64,000 bases of DNA from Winogradskyella sp. J14-2. Its GTDB lineage: Bacteria; Bacteroidota; Bacteroidia; Flavobacteriales; Flavobacteriaceae. Both the position numbers and the translations under genes were made by a program. Below, in pieces: positions 46,228-54,834 of this stretch (within the stretch, counting starts at the first letter, position 1; each line of letters opens with the position of its first letter). The stretch spans positions 2,170,001-2,234,000 of the forward strand of contig NZ_CP019388.1 in NCBI RefSeq assembly GCF_001971725.1. The letters run 5' to 3'. The notes beneath the pieces are model-generated. The model was not told the origin of the DNA, searched no databases, and was given only the letters and a program-made list of their open reading frames with translations.

Positions 46228-47718
46228 ATGAATAGTCCGGTTGAAGCAATTTTAAAACAGCTAATTAGTTTCGATAAAACTATCGTGCAACCTGTCTATG
46301 TGCAAGTGTCTCAGCAAATTATAAATGTTATTCAACGTGGTTATTTGGTAAAAGGTACAAAATTACCAGGCACAAGAACATTAAGTCAACTTTTAAAGGT
46401 GCATAGAAACACAGCCGTTGCGATCTACGATGAATTGGCATCTCAAGGTTGGGTAGAAATCATTGCCAATAAAGGTACTTTTGTTTTATTGCCAGAACAA
46501 GCTACGGCAAAAATTAAAGCTGCTACACAGCAAGTACATCAGGCGTATCATTACCCTAAGAAAGCTGGTTTTCCGTTTCAGCAGTCGTTTCATTTGGCGA
46601 CTAATCTTCAGCAAACACAGGCTAAATACATTATTAATGATGGTAAGCCAGATTTACGTTTGCATCCAACACATCAATTTTCGAGATGGTATAGCGCAGC
46701 TATGAAGCGTAAACCACTCATTCAAAAATGGAACAGAACCACAGCGTCTTCAACTTCAGTATTTAAAACGCAATTGTGTAATTATCTTAATGCCACACGA
46801 GGATTTCATATAAAACCCAACAACCTTCTGAATACACGAAGTTCTGAAATGAGTCTTTACATTGTATCGCAATTGTTGATAAAGCAAAACGACTTGGTTT
46901 TGGTTGGTCAGTTGAGTCATTATGCGTCTAACACTATTTTTCAAGAAGCAGGAGCTACGATTAGGACAATTCCTGTGGACGACGACGGTCTCGATGTAGA
47001 TTATATAAGACAGCATTTTGTTAAAAATCGAATCCGATTTGTTTATGTAAGTGCACACAGGCATTACCCAACAACAAAAACCTTGAGTGTAGAACGACGT
47101 ATTCAATTATTAGAGCTCGCTAAAGATTATGGTTTTGCAATAATTGAAGAAGATTACGATTATGATTTTCAGTACGATGGTTCTGCTATGCTGCCTATGG
47201 CTACGGCAGATGCAAAGGGTATGGTAATTTATTTGGGCAAAATAGGGCAATCGTTATTTCCGAGTTTTCAATCTGGATTTGTTGTAGCGCCAGAAAACCT
47301 TATTACCGAGGCTCGCAACTATCTCACAATTTTAGATGAGCAAGGTGATATTATACAAGAACAAATGTTATCGGAATTAATTGCTGAAGGTGAAATATAC
47401 AGATTACTAAAGAAGAATATCGTAACCTACAAAAAACGAAGAGATGTTTTGTGTGACGCTCTAAAACAACAGTTTAAAGATGTTATTCAGTTTAAAAAAC
47501 CTTCAGGAGGTTTAGCAATTTGGTTAAGATTTTTAAAACAGATTTCTCTGGTGCAATTAGCCAATGAAGCAGAAGCCTTAGATGTGTTTTTACCAAAAAC
47601 AATTTTATATCAAGATAAAGATACCTGTGCTATTCGGTTTGGTTTTGGACATTTAGATGAAGATGAAATAGAAGATATAATTACTAGAATGAAACAGGCT
47701 TTCGATAAGGTGATTTAA
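46228..47718 (+). CDS. MocR/PdxR-type regulator lacking the PLP lysine
   Basis: Protein of 496 residues: a GntR winged helix (about 20-90, YVQVSQQIINVIQRGYLVKG, TRTLSQLLKVHRNTAVAIYDEL) joined to an aminotransferase-like domain (about 130-490). Expected features are partly kept: SAHRHYPTTKTLSVERR and IIEEDYDYDFQYDGS. But the segment that in MocR proteins reads SK-[ST]-LFP has Gln341 in place of the Schiff-base lysine (GKIGQSLFPSF), and the following phosphate-binding arginine is Gln348. A lysine lies three residues earlier (Lys338). It therefore may not bind PLP covalently. Divergent from a TonB receptor, its likely target. Confidence 0.87.
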   Translation: MNSPVEAILKQLISFDKTIVQPVYVQVSQQIINVIQRGYLVKGTKLPGTRTLSQLLKVHRNTAVAIYDELASQGWVEIIANKGTFVLLPEQATAKIKAATQQVHQAYHYPKKAGFPFQQSFHLATNLQQTQAKYIINDGKPDLRLHPTHQFSRWYSAAMKRKPLIQKWNRTTASSTSVFKTQLCNYLNATRGFHIKPNNLLNTRSSEMSLYIVSQLLIKQNDLVLVGQLSHYASNTIFQEAGATIRTIPVDDDGLDVDYIRQHFVKNRIRFVYVSAHRHYPTTKTLSVERRIQLLELAKDYGFAIIEEDYDYDFQYDGSAMLPMATADAKGMVIYLGKIGQSLFPSFQSGFVVAPENLITEARNYLTILDEQGDIIQEQMLSELIAEGEIYRLLKKNIVTYKKRRDVLCDALKQQFKDVIQFKKPSGGLAIWLRFLKQISLVQLANEAEALDVFLPKTILYQDKDTCAIRFGFGHLDEDEIEDIITRMKQAFDKVI

Positions 47719-47722
47719 TTTT

Positions 47723-48253
47723 TTAGTCTGTATGGACTACTATTCCCTCATCTCTAAGTTTGTTTTTATCTACCCATTTAAAGTCTCCTTTTTCAGTAGC
47801 ATCTAGTAAATCTATTAATAGTGCATCAGCAATATGCGAAGCTACATCAAAAGCATCTTCTTGGTTTTTAGTTTCATAAACAGTAATTTTCTTGTTATTG
47901 TCATAAAATAAATTTAAATGAATAACAGGAAATGTATTTGTTGTTTCTGCTGATAAAGCACGGACAGTTATATTTTCATTAGTAGCAAAAACAGAAATGT
48001 AATCAACTTTTGGTAACGGATTCCATTTACCAATTTTAATACCCAAAACAGAAATAGTTTTTCTGTATGTTTTAGATTCTAAATCAATTTCTGAGCCGTC
48101 TGTTCTAAGTAATACAAAGGCTAAAATAAATGTAAAAACACCATTAAACGTTCTTGTAGATACAAAACCATATATACTTAATACTACTAATAATATCCCT
48201 AAAATTACCCTGTAAACAGGAATCTTTTGCGTGTAGCTTATTATTGCTTTCAT
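47723..48253 (-). CDS. Small membrane protein of unknown function
   Basis: Protein of 176 residues from MKAIISY, with two N-terminal helices (about 12-30 and 36-52) and a soluble domain of beta strands and a terminal helix. Composition is like bacterial PH-type membrane proteins, but no family is recognised. The start at 48253 is supported by an exact minus-strand TATATTTG at 48260-48267, so the mRNA would be nearly leaderless. It converges with the MocR gene at a 4-base gap. Confidence 0.68.
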   Translation of the reverse strand: MKAIISYTQKIPVYRVILGILLVVLSIYGFVSTRTFNGVFTFILAFVLLRTDGSEIDLESKTYRKTISVLGIKIGKWNPLPKVDYISVFATNENITVRALSAETTNTFPVIHLNLFYDNNKKITVYETKNQEDAFDVASHIADALLIDLLDATEKGDFKWVDKNKLRDEGIVVHTD

Positions 48254-48259
48254 ATAAAA

Positions 48260-48267
48260 CAAATATA
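48260..48267 (-). promoter_or_regulatory. -7 element directly before a start codon
   Basis: Exact minus-strand TATATTTG ending 6 bases before the ATG, predicting a leaderless or almost leaderless transcript. Confidence 0.55.
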
Positions 48268-48330
48268 GTTTTTTGGTTTAGAATAAACTCAAGAAAAGAT
48301 GTTCTTATGCATTGCCAAACACTGTGGTGT

Positions 48331-48747
48331 TTAGTGTTTAGAATGAAGTTTATTACCGCAGTTATCGCATTGGTATTCGTAGCGAGCACTAAAGGGAAGG
48401 GTGCCAAAAAGAATTCCGATAATAAAATAAAAAAAGGTTTTGAAGCTGTTAATTGTTGAGTATAGGCTTATGCTTTGACTATGGCAATCGGGACAGATCA
48501 GTGCATTGCCGTTATCATCCAAAGCGTAAGAAGAAATAGTCTTAAGGATATCTTTGGCTTTACTTTCGTCTTTTGCTAAAACATTAAGTTTTATACCGCC
48601 AATTGCGTTGCTTACTAAAGGATCGGTATCTATGGTAATGTTATCCTTTAAAAACACTCTAATACCCTCTGCCTCAAGACGACCTTTTATAATTTGGGCT
48701 TCAGAAGAATAGGTATATCGTGCAATTGTAACGAATGTATTATTCAT
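48331..48747 (-). CDS. DUF2007-domain protein with zinc-ribbon-like ends
   Basis: Protein of 138 residues. Residues 1-70 match the DUF2007 putative signal-transducing domain (FVTIARYTYSSEAQIIKGRLEAEGI, GGIKLNVLAKDESKAKDIL). A cysteine pair CPDCHS near 85, a membrane helix (about 105-120) and a second pair CDNCGN near 127-130 follow; together they could form one zinc site split by the helix. Function unknown. The exact minus-strand TATATTTG at 48752-48759 ends only 4 bases before the ATG. Confidence 0.83.
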   Translation of the reverse strand: MNNTFVTIARYTYSSEAQIIKGRLEAEGIRVFLKDNITIDTDPLVSNAIGGIKLNVLAKDESKAKDILKTISSYALDDNGNALICPDCHSQSISLYSTINSFKTFFYFIIGILFGTLPFSARYEYQCDNCGNKLHSKH

Positions 48748-48751
48748 AATG

Positions 48752-48759
48752 CAAATATA
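48752..48759 (-). promoter_or_regulatory. -7 element of the DUF2007 gene
   Basis: Exact minus-strand TATATTTG, followed by GCA and the start codon: another predicted leaderless message. Confidence 0.55.
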
Positions 48760-48784
48760 ATATACTTAAAAGTAGATTATCAAA

Positions 48785-48840
48785 AAAATTATTGTTTTAC
48801 AATAATTTTAATATATTTGTTATTGTAAAACAATAATTTT
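48785..48840 (+). promoter_or_regulatory. Twin palindromic operators flanking a -7 element
   Basis: Two 21-base arms, 48785-48805 and 48820-48840, are perfect inverted copies of each other, and each contains a palindrome TTATTGTNNNACAATAA (48789-48805, 48820-48836). The 14-base spacer holds TATATTTG (48812-48819), an exact -7 element, and TTG at 48792-48794 could serve as the -33. This is strongly the autoregulatory site of the DUF2975-XRE operon. Confidence 0.8.
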
Positions 48841-48846
48841 TTAATT

Positions 48847-49356
48847 ATGAGGAGGTTAATTATTCTTAAGAGTTTGGTTGATTTTGTTTGGATATTAAGT
48901 TGTATTCCAGGAATAGCGCTACTGGCTTTTTTTAGTGTTTTTATGTTTATTAATCCAGAATCCTTACGATTTGTTTTTGATGTTAATGATGATGTTTTAA
49001 CATCGACAGTAACTACCACTCAAATTTTAGGACTTATAATAATTGTGCTTATTGCAATTGGTATTTATTGTTTCTACTTATTTAGAAAGACCTTACGTTA
49101 TTTTCAGAAAGTAAAACCTTTTCATAAAGACGTTATCTCTAATTTTTATAAAATAGGATACCTACTCTCAGCAATAGGATTAGTAGGTTTTATTACAGTA
49201 TTTATAGCAAGATTAGTGTTTAGCAATGAGTTCAAAATAAGTTTGGGACTTAGCCCTTATATTTTACTTATTTGCCTTGGCTTATTTTTTATGGTGCTGA
49301 GTGAAGTGTTTAAAGTAGCAAAACACGCCAAGGAAGAAAACGACTTAACCATATAA
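48847..49356 (+). CDS. DUF2975-family membrane protein
   Basis: Protein of 169 residues with four hydrophobic helices (about 10-32, 55-78, 100-122, 135-155), matching the DUF2975 pattern including the cytoplasmic FRKTLRYFQKVKPFHKDVI stretch. The family is regularly paired with a small XRE regulator, as here, where the regulator gene starts 2 bases after the stop. The function is unknown; the pair resembles a small stress-sensing or regulator-sequestering unit. Confidence 0.85.
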   Translation: MRRLIILKSLVDFVWILSCIPGIALLAFFSVFMFINPESLRFVFDVNDDVLTSTVTTTQILGLIIIVLIAIGIYCFYLFRKTLRYFQKVKPFHKDVISNFYKIGYLLSAIGLVGFITVFIARLVFSNEFKISLGLSPYILLICLGLFFMVLSEVFKVAKHAKEENDLTI

Positions 49357-49358
49357 CC

Positions 49359-49565
49359 ATGCCGATCGTAGTCAACTTAGATAAAGTTTTAAATGAACGA
49401 GGCATGAAGAGTTACGAATTGGCGGATATAATTGGTATCACCACGGCTAATTTGTCTATCCTTAAAACTGGTAAGGCCAAAGCAATTCGATTCTCTACTT
49501 TAGAGGCGATTTGTGAAGCTTTAGACTGTCAGCCCAGTGATATTTTAGAGTATGTAAGTAGTTAA
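49359..49565 (+). CDS. Small XRE-family regulator (YozG-like)
   Basis: DNA-binding protein of 68 residues, nearly all helix-turn-helix: LDKVLNERGMKSYELADIIGI, then TTANLSILKTGKAKAIRFSTL and CEALDCQPSDILEYV. It is the second gene of the DUF2975 operon and the probable ligand of the two palindromes at the operon promoter. It converges with dinB with no gap. Confidence 0.9.
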   Translation: MPIVVNLDKVLNERGMKSYELADIIGITTANLSILKTGKAKAIRFSTLEAICEALDCQPSDILEYVSS

Positions 49566-50783
49566 TTAGCGATGTCTATTGGCTAACAACGGAGGCGGTT
49601 CGCCAGTAAACGGATTCCAGCGGCTAATGGTTTTAGCTTCCATACCTGCAGCACTTATTACAGCCCTATCGCCATAACGCTCACGCATTTTATCTATGGC
49701 TCGTGCTAGATTAAGTTGTGTTTCATTATCCTCAAACAAATTGATTTGATGGCCACCTTCTACCAGATGACTAAAGCGTACACCTATTAAGCGTACGAGC
49801 AACCGACGATTGTAGAGTTTGTTGAACAGTTCTAAAACCACAGGAATGATGTTATGGTCCATAGCGCTATATGGAATTCGTTTTTGCTGGGTATAGGTCT
49901 GAAAATCGGAATACCGAATCTTAAAGGTAATACAGGCTGTTAATTTGTTACCACGTCTTAGCTGATAAGCTAAGTTTTCTGCCATGGCAATAACGAGACC
50001 TTTAAGCTTATGAATATTTGTGGTGTCTTGGCCAAAAGTGCGCTCAGTAGAGATGGATTTACGTTCGTGGTATTGTATTACAGGACTATTATCTATACCA
50101 TTAGCCTTTTTCCAAATAGAAAGGCCGTTTTTGCCCAATACTTTATGCATTAATTCCATAGGCATATCTTGGACGGTTTTAATGCGTTTCACACCCAAAT
50201 CACAAAGTGCTTTATAAGTCACATTACCTACCATTGGAATTTTCTTTACAGAAAGTGGTGCTAAAAATGGTTTTTCGGTACCTGCAAGAATTCTAATTTC
50301 GTTATTGGGCTTTGCTTCACCAGTTGCAATCTTTGAAACCGTTTTATTTAAAGACAGCCCAAAGGAAATAGGTAATCCTGTTTCTTTGATAATACGCTGG
50401 CGTAATTCTGAAGCTAACTTATGGCACCCAAAGAACTTGTCCATTCCAGTGAGATCTATATAAAATTCATCAATAGAGGTTTTTTCGTAAAGAGGCACGC
50501 TCTCTTTAATAATATCAGTAACATTTTGCGAAAACTTAGTGTAAATACCAGAATTTCCTCTAAGTATAATAGCCTCTGGACACAGTTGTTTTGCCATACG
50601 CATTGGCATGGCAGAATGGACACCAAATTTACGTGCTTCATAACTACAGGAAGCCACAACACCTCTATCGCTCGTGCCACCGATAAGCACAGGTTTACCA
50701 TTAAGGCGACTATCTAATAAACGCTCACAAGACACAAAAAAAGTGTCTAAATCCATATGTACGATGCTACGGTTGTTGTTCAT
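49566..50783 (-). CDS. dinB: Y-family DNA polymerase (DinB)
   Basis: Translesion polymerase of 405 residues. Catalytic acids: Asp11 in HMDLDTFFVSCE and Asp105-Glu106 in TSIDEFYIDL; the helix-hairpin-helix and little-finger domains follow. A beta-clamp binding motif QINLFED is visible near residue 345. It lies downstream of the dnaE-like gene on the same strand, the order of a mutasome operon, with a palindromic repeat between the two. Expression is probably under the XRE-S24 repressor. Confidence 0.94.
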   Translation of the reverse strand: MNNNRSIVHMDLDTFFVSCERLLDSRLNGKPVLIGGTSDRGVVASCSYEARKFGVHSAMPMRMAKQLCPEAIILRGNSGIYTKFSQNVTDIIKESVPLYEKTSIDEFYIDLTGMDKFFGCHKLASELRQRIIKETGLPISFGLSLNKTVSKIATGEAKPNNEIRILAGTEKPFLAPLSVKKIPMVGNVTYKALCDLGVKRIKTVQDMPMELMHKVLGKNGLSIWKKANGIDNSPVIQYHERKSISTERTFGQDTTNIHKLKGLVIAMAENLAYQLRRGNKLTACITFKIRYSDFQTYTQQKRIPYSAMDHNIIPVVLELFNKLYNRRLLVRLIGVRFSHLVEGGHQINLFEDNETQLNLARAIDKMRERYGDRAVISAAGMEAKTISRWNPFTGEPPPLLANRHR

Positions 50784-50803
50784 TTCTATATTTTACAATT
50801 AAC

Positions 50804-50930
50804 GTCAGTTCGAGTGTTTTCCTGTCAGACTGAGCTTGTCGAAGTCAAAGGAAAAATTATCGAGAACTTTGTTATGGATAAAAACTTCTCGATACAATTT
50901 GCTCATGCCTCACAAATCACTCGAAGTGAC
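50804..50930. repeat. Nested palindromic repeat between dnaE and dinB
   Basis: Outer arms GTCAGTTCGAGTG (50804-50816) and CACTCGAAGTGAC (50918-50930) match at 12 of 13 bases. Inside, TATCGAGAA (50858-50866) faces TTCTCGATA (50886-50894), and a CTGAGCTTGTCGAAG core lies near 50830. The right arm encodes the last residues and stop of dnaE. Confidence 0.78.
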
Positions 50931-53900
50931 ATTGGTGGTATTATTTTTTGATATTCTATTTTGAAACCCAATCGGGTCATGTGTCTTTTTCAAATCCTTA
51001 AAACTTTTCTTCCTTTGAAATGTTGGGTTTGCTGATTTTACAGCATAGCGTGGATCTTCAATCACTGCAAGACGTTCAAATTTGGAAACTTCAATAGATA
51101 CACAATCAAACTCTATCATCACCTTACCAGTAATTTCGTAAACACCTCTTCCTCTAAAAGGGTATTTGCTGGCAATTGGTGGAAAATGAACGGTGTCTAT
51201 AAAATCACCATCTCTATCTAAAAAGGTCCCAAAATACATGCGTTTTCCATTAGACGTACTTGTGTTTTTAGTAGTCACCAAATAGCCTTCTATGGTAACG
51301 TATTTCCCTTCAAGTTGTTCTAAATGTTTAGCACGTAGTTTACTTTTTGAAGGCACTTCGAGTAGATAAAACGGGTTGCATAGTGGAAATCCTAACAGCT
51401 CAATTTCATCAAAGGCATTTTCTAATGCTGTGCTTGGTAATTCTGGTGTATTGTAGTTGATACGCTTTGTTTTAAATAAGGTCACTACATGGTCTTGTAC
51501 TACCGTTTTGCTGATTTTTAAATGCGCTTCCCATAACAATTCACGTTTATTGATTCCTGTAAATCGAAATGCATTGATTTTTATTAAAATGGTAATCTGT
51601 TCTATAGAAATAGGGACACGTTCTATAAAATCATCAAGTGATGTAAAGGCACCATTTTGCTCGCGTTCTTTTAGAATTCGTGCTGTGGTTTTAGATTCAA
51701 AAGACTGTAAAAACATGAACCCCAAGTAAATAGTTTTGTCCCTTATAATTGCTTGATTGTATGAGTTGTTTGTACAAGGGGATTCAATAATACCATTGTG
51801 CATTCGCGCTTCATGAACGTAGAGTTCTGTACTGTAAAACCCGCCAAAATTATTGATAGTAGCTGTCATATATTCTAACGGATAGTAAGCTTTTAAAAAG
51901 AGGCTTTGATAGCTCTCTACAGCATAAGAAGCAGAATGTCCTTTAGCAAAGGCATAACCTGCAAAACTTTCAATCTGTCGCCATATTTCTGTTGTGAGCT
52001 CTAATGGTTTGCCATCGTTTTTGCAATTATCAAAAAACTGCTGTTTTACTTTCAGAAATTCTGCTCTTGATCTAAACTTACCAGACATACCACGACGTAG
52101 CATATCAGCTTCACCAAGGGTAAGTCCGCCAAAATAGTGTGCCACTTTTATCACATCTTCTTGATAGACCATAACACCATAAGTCTCTGGCATAATATCT
52201 AAGAGCACAGCAGGTGCGTCTTTTCTTTTTTCAGGATGGCGACAACGCAAAATGTATTGGCGCATCATGCCAGATTTTGAAACACCAGGTCTAATCACAG
52301 AGCTTGCGGCCACTAAACCAAGGTAGTCGTCTACTCTTAACTTTTTTAAAAGCATGCGCATAGCTGGTGATTCCACATAAAAACAACCAATAGCTTTAGC
52401 ATTCTTAAGTAAATACTTTATGCGTTTGTCTTCTTTAAAACGTTTAATATCATGAATGTCTACTGGTGGTTGATGGCTGTAGTTTTGGTCTATAATATCT
52501 ACGGTATCTTTAATTTTACCAAGACCACGCTGACTTAAAATATCAAACTTATACAAGCCAATATCTTCGGCAACAACCATATCAAATTGTGTGGTAGGAA
52601 ATCCTTTTGGTGGCATAAACGTAGCTCCATAATAATGAATAGGCTGTTCTGAAATTAAAATACCACCTGCATGTATACCCAAATAATTAGGAAAACCTTC
52701 AATATAACGACTGTACTTAAGGACTAATACCGTTAATCGGTCGAGTTTTTTAACATCAAACTTTCCGCGAGTCAGCATATCCATTTCAGATTTTGGTAGC
52801 CCAAAAACTTTACCTAATTCTCTAACAGATGCTCTATATTTAAAGGTATTGTAGACTGTGATGAGTGCTGTATGCTTAAAGGTTTTGAAGATAAATTCAG
52901 TAATATCATCTCTGTCTTTCCAAGAGAAATCAATATCAAAATCAGGCGGATTTTGTCTAAAGAGATTAATGAAGCGCTCAAAATATAAGTCGAGCTCAAT
53001 AGGATCTACATCTGTAATGCGCAACAGGTAAGCAATAATACTGTTGGCACCACTACCACGACCAACATAATAGTAGTCTTTACTGCGCGCATACTCTAAG
53101 ATTTTCCAGTTGATTAAAAAGTAAGAGACAAAGCCTTTTTGCTTTATAATGTTGAGTTCCTTTTCTATGCGATCGTAGATTTTAGCATCAACATCGTTGC
53201 CATAGCGGTAAGGAATTCCTTCATAGGTCAGTTTTTCTAAAAGCGCATAATCCGTATCGGCATTTTCGGTTAAGAAGCGTTGATTCTTTGGGATAGGATT
53301 CTCAAAATCGAATGTAATAGAGCAGTGGTTTAGTAAGTCTTCTGTATTGTTAATGAGGCTTGGAAATTCTGAATAGCGCTCACACAACGCATCATATGGT
53401 AACATTTTATCGTCTTCATGACCTTCTTCAGACTTAGGAAGTTTACTCAGTAAAGTGTTATTATCAATAGCACGTAGTAGGCGATGCGTATTAAAGCCTT
53501 TTTTATCCTGAAAGGATACCGTTTTTAAAACAACCAATTTCTCTCGGTGCGCATTCCACTTAGAAAATTTTAACTGGTTGAGGTCTTTAGGTGTAATTCC
53601 TAAAAATTCGTTTTGCTTAAGTTCAAAATGCTTTCCTTTTTGGTAAGGATAGACGATAAAACAATCTTCTAAAACGTCATCAGGTCGCTCAGGAATTTTT
53701 AAGTCTTGATTATGAAGAAATTTTGATAGATATGCGTTTATATTTTGAAAGCCTTGGTTGTTTTTTGCGATGACAATAAACTGTTGCTCTGCCTTATTTC
53801 TAAAGTCTACACCAAGTACAGGTTTTACCTTGTATTTTTTTGATAACCGGACAATATCTAAGCACGCTGAGGTTGTATTAATATCGGTTAGCGCTAAGGT

Positions 53901-53993
53901 CTGAACACCATTTTCTGAAGCAATAGCAAGCAATTGCTCAGGTTTTATGGTGCCGTAACGCAGGCTGTAATATGTATGACAGTTTAAATACAT
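50910..53993 (-). CDS. dnaE: Second DNA polymerase III alpha subunit, mutasome type
   Basis: C-family polymerase of 1,027 residues, shorter than a replicative alpha subunit. The catalytic motif PPDFDIDFSW is intact near 350. The N-terminal PHP domain looks inactive: its HTH motif reads CHTYYS without the first histidine, and the usual TDH is TDI. This fits the DnaE2-like error-prone group that works with Y-family polymerases. A C-terminal OB domain follows. The last residues (NVTSSDL) come from a palindromic repeat. The exact minus-strand TAATTTTG (54002-54009) lies 9 bases from the start, predicting a very short leader. Confidence 0.92.
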   Translation of the reverse strand: MYLNCHTYYSLRYGTIKPEQLLAIASENGVQTLALTDINTTSACLDIVRLSKKYKVKPVLGVDFRNKAEQQFIVIAKNNQGFQNINAYLSKFLHNQDLKIPERPDDVLEDCFIVYPYQKGKHFELKQNEFLGITPKDLNQLKFSKWNAHREKLVVLKTVSFQDKKGFNTHRLLRAIDNNTLLSKLPKSEEGHEDDKMLPYDALCERYSEFPSLINNTEDLLNHCSITFDFENPIPKNQRFLTENADTDYALLEKLTYEGIPYRYGNDVDAKIYDRIEKELNIIKQKGFVSYFLINWKILEYARSKDYYYVGRGSGANSIIAYLLRITDVDPIELDLYFERFINLFRQNPPDFDIDFSWKDRDDITEFIFKTFKHTALITVYNTFKYRASVRELGKVFGLPKSEMDMLTRGKFDVKKLDRLTVLVLKYSRYIEGFPNYLGIHAGGILISEQPIHYYGATFMPPKGFPTTQFDMVVAEDIGLYKFDILSQRGLGKIKDTVDIIDQNYSHQPPVDIHDIKRFKEDKRIKYLLKNAKAIGCFYVESPAMRMLLKKLRVDDYLGLVAASSVIRPGVSKSGMMRQYILRCRHPEKRKDAPAVLLDIMPETYGVMVYQEDVIKVAHYFGGLTLGEADMLRRGMSGKFRSRAEFLKVKQQFFDNCKNDGKPLELTTEIWRQIESFAGYAFAKGHSASYAVESYQSLFLKAYYPLEYMTATINNFGGFYSTELYVHEARMHNGIIESPCTNNSYNQAIIRDKTIYLGFMFLQSFESKTTARILKEREQNGAFTSLDDFIERVPISIEQITILIKINAFRFTGINKRELLWEAHLKISKTVVQDHVVTLFKTKRINYNTPELPSTALENAFDEIELLGFPLCNPFYLLEVPSKSKLRAKHLEQLEGKYVTIEGYLVTTKNTSTSNGKRMYFGTFLDRDGDFIDTVHFPPIASKYPFRGRGVYEITGKVMIEFDCVSIEVSKFERLAVIEDPRYAVKSANPTFQRKKSFKDLKKTHDPIGFQNRISKNNTTNVTSSDL

Positions 53994-54001
53994 GGGACCA
54001 A

Positions 54002-54042
54002 CAAAATTAGCTACTATATGTAGTTAATATTGCTTATATTTG
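54002..54042. promoter_or_regulatory. Divergent promoters with shared palindrome
   Basis: Minus-strand TAATTTTG (54002-54009) serves dnaE; + strand TATATTTG (54035-54042) serves the repressor gene. Between them CTACTATATGTAG (54011-54023) is a palindrome, and another GTAG follows at 54042-54045. These are candidate sites for the XRE-S24 repressor. Confidence 0.65.
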
Positions 54043-54068
54043 TAGTAAATGATGTTAAAATTATTTCG

Positions 54069-54833
54069 ATGAAGCCAATACAAGCCAACATAAAACACCT
54101 TAGGTCTTTAAAGAAGCTATCTCAAGAGCGTTTTGCAGACGATTTAGGATGGACACGCTCAATGGTGGGATCCTATGAAGAAGGACGAAGTGAGCCACCA
54201 ATTGAACGCTTAATAGATCTGTCAAATTATTTTAATATACCTATAGATATCCTCGTTCGTAAAGATTTACGAAAGGCCAAGGATACCTCTTTTATTGAGA
54301 TAGGGAACAAGCGTGTCTTATTTCCTGTAACGGTTAATGAAGACAATGAAGATTTAATTGAAATCATTCCGGCAAAAGCTTCGGCAGGATATTTATCTGG
54401 TTATGATGATCCGGAATATATAGAACAACTTCAAAAAATAAAGTTACCGTTTTTACCTACAGGAACACACCGTGCTTTTCCCATAAAAGGGGACTCTATG
54501 TTACCCGTTAAAGATGGTGCTTTTGTTGTAGCAAAGTATGTAGAGGATATTAATGATATTAAAAATGGCAGAACCTATATTGTTTTAACAAAGGATGATG
54601 GTTTGGTTTATAAGCGTCTATATAGTACAGATGATGAGAATCTACTATTATTGAGCTCAGATAATAAGTCTTACAAACCTTATTTTGTATCAAAAGAAAC
54701 GATCTTAGAACTTTGGGAATTCACCTGTTGTATTAATACGCAAGAGTACGATGAGAAGGAGTTGAAGTTAAGTAGTATTATGACTATGTTTCAAGAACTT
54801 AAGGTAGAATTAGAAGCTGTAAAGCAGTTGTAG
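54069..54833 (+). CDS. XRE regulator with S24 autoprotease domain
   Basis: LexA/CI-like repressor of 254 residues: an XRE helix-turn-helix (about 5-60, KKLSQERFADDLGWTRSMVGS) and a peptidase S24 domain with the Ser143 nucleophile (IKGDSMLP) and Lys182 (LVYKRLY). A possible cleavage site Ala106-Gly107 lies in the AKASAGYLSG linker. Such repressors cut themselves on RecA filaments after DNA damage. Divergent from the dnaE-dinB operon, it is probably its SOS-type switch. The start at 54069 follows from the promoter position. Confidence 0.9.
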   Translation: MKPIQANIKHLRSLKKLSQERFADDLGWTRSMVGSYEEGRSEPPIERLIDLSNYFNIPIDILVRKDLRKAKDTSFIEIGNKRVLFPVTVNEDNEDLIEIIPAKASAGYLSGYDDPEYIEQLQKIKLPFLPTGTHRAFPIKGDSMLPVKDGAFVVAKYVEDINDIKNGRTYIVLTKDDGLVYKRLYSTDDENLLLLSSDNKSYKPYFVSKETILELWEFTCCINTQEYDEKELKLSSIMTMFQELKVELEAVKQL

Positions 54834-54834
54834 A

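Noticed and set aside
46756..47106. Minus-strand 116-codon frame
   Set aside because: Antisense shadow within the MocR gene.
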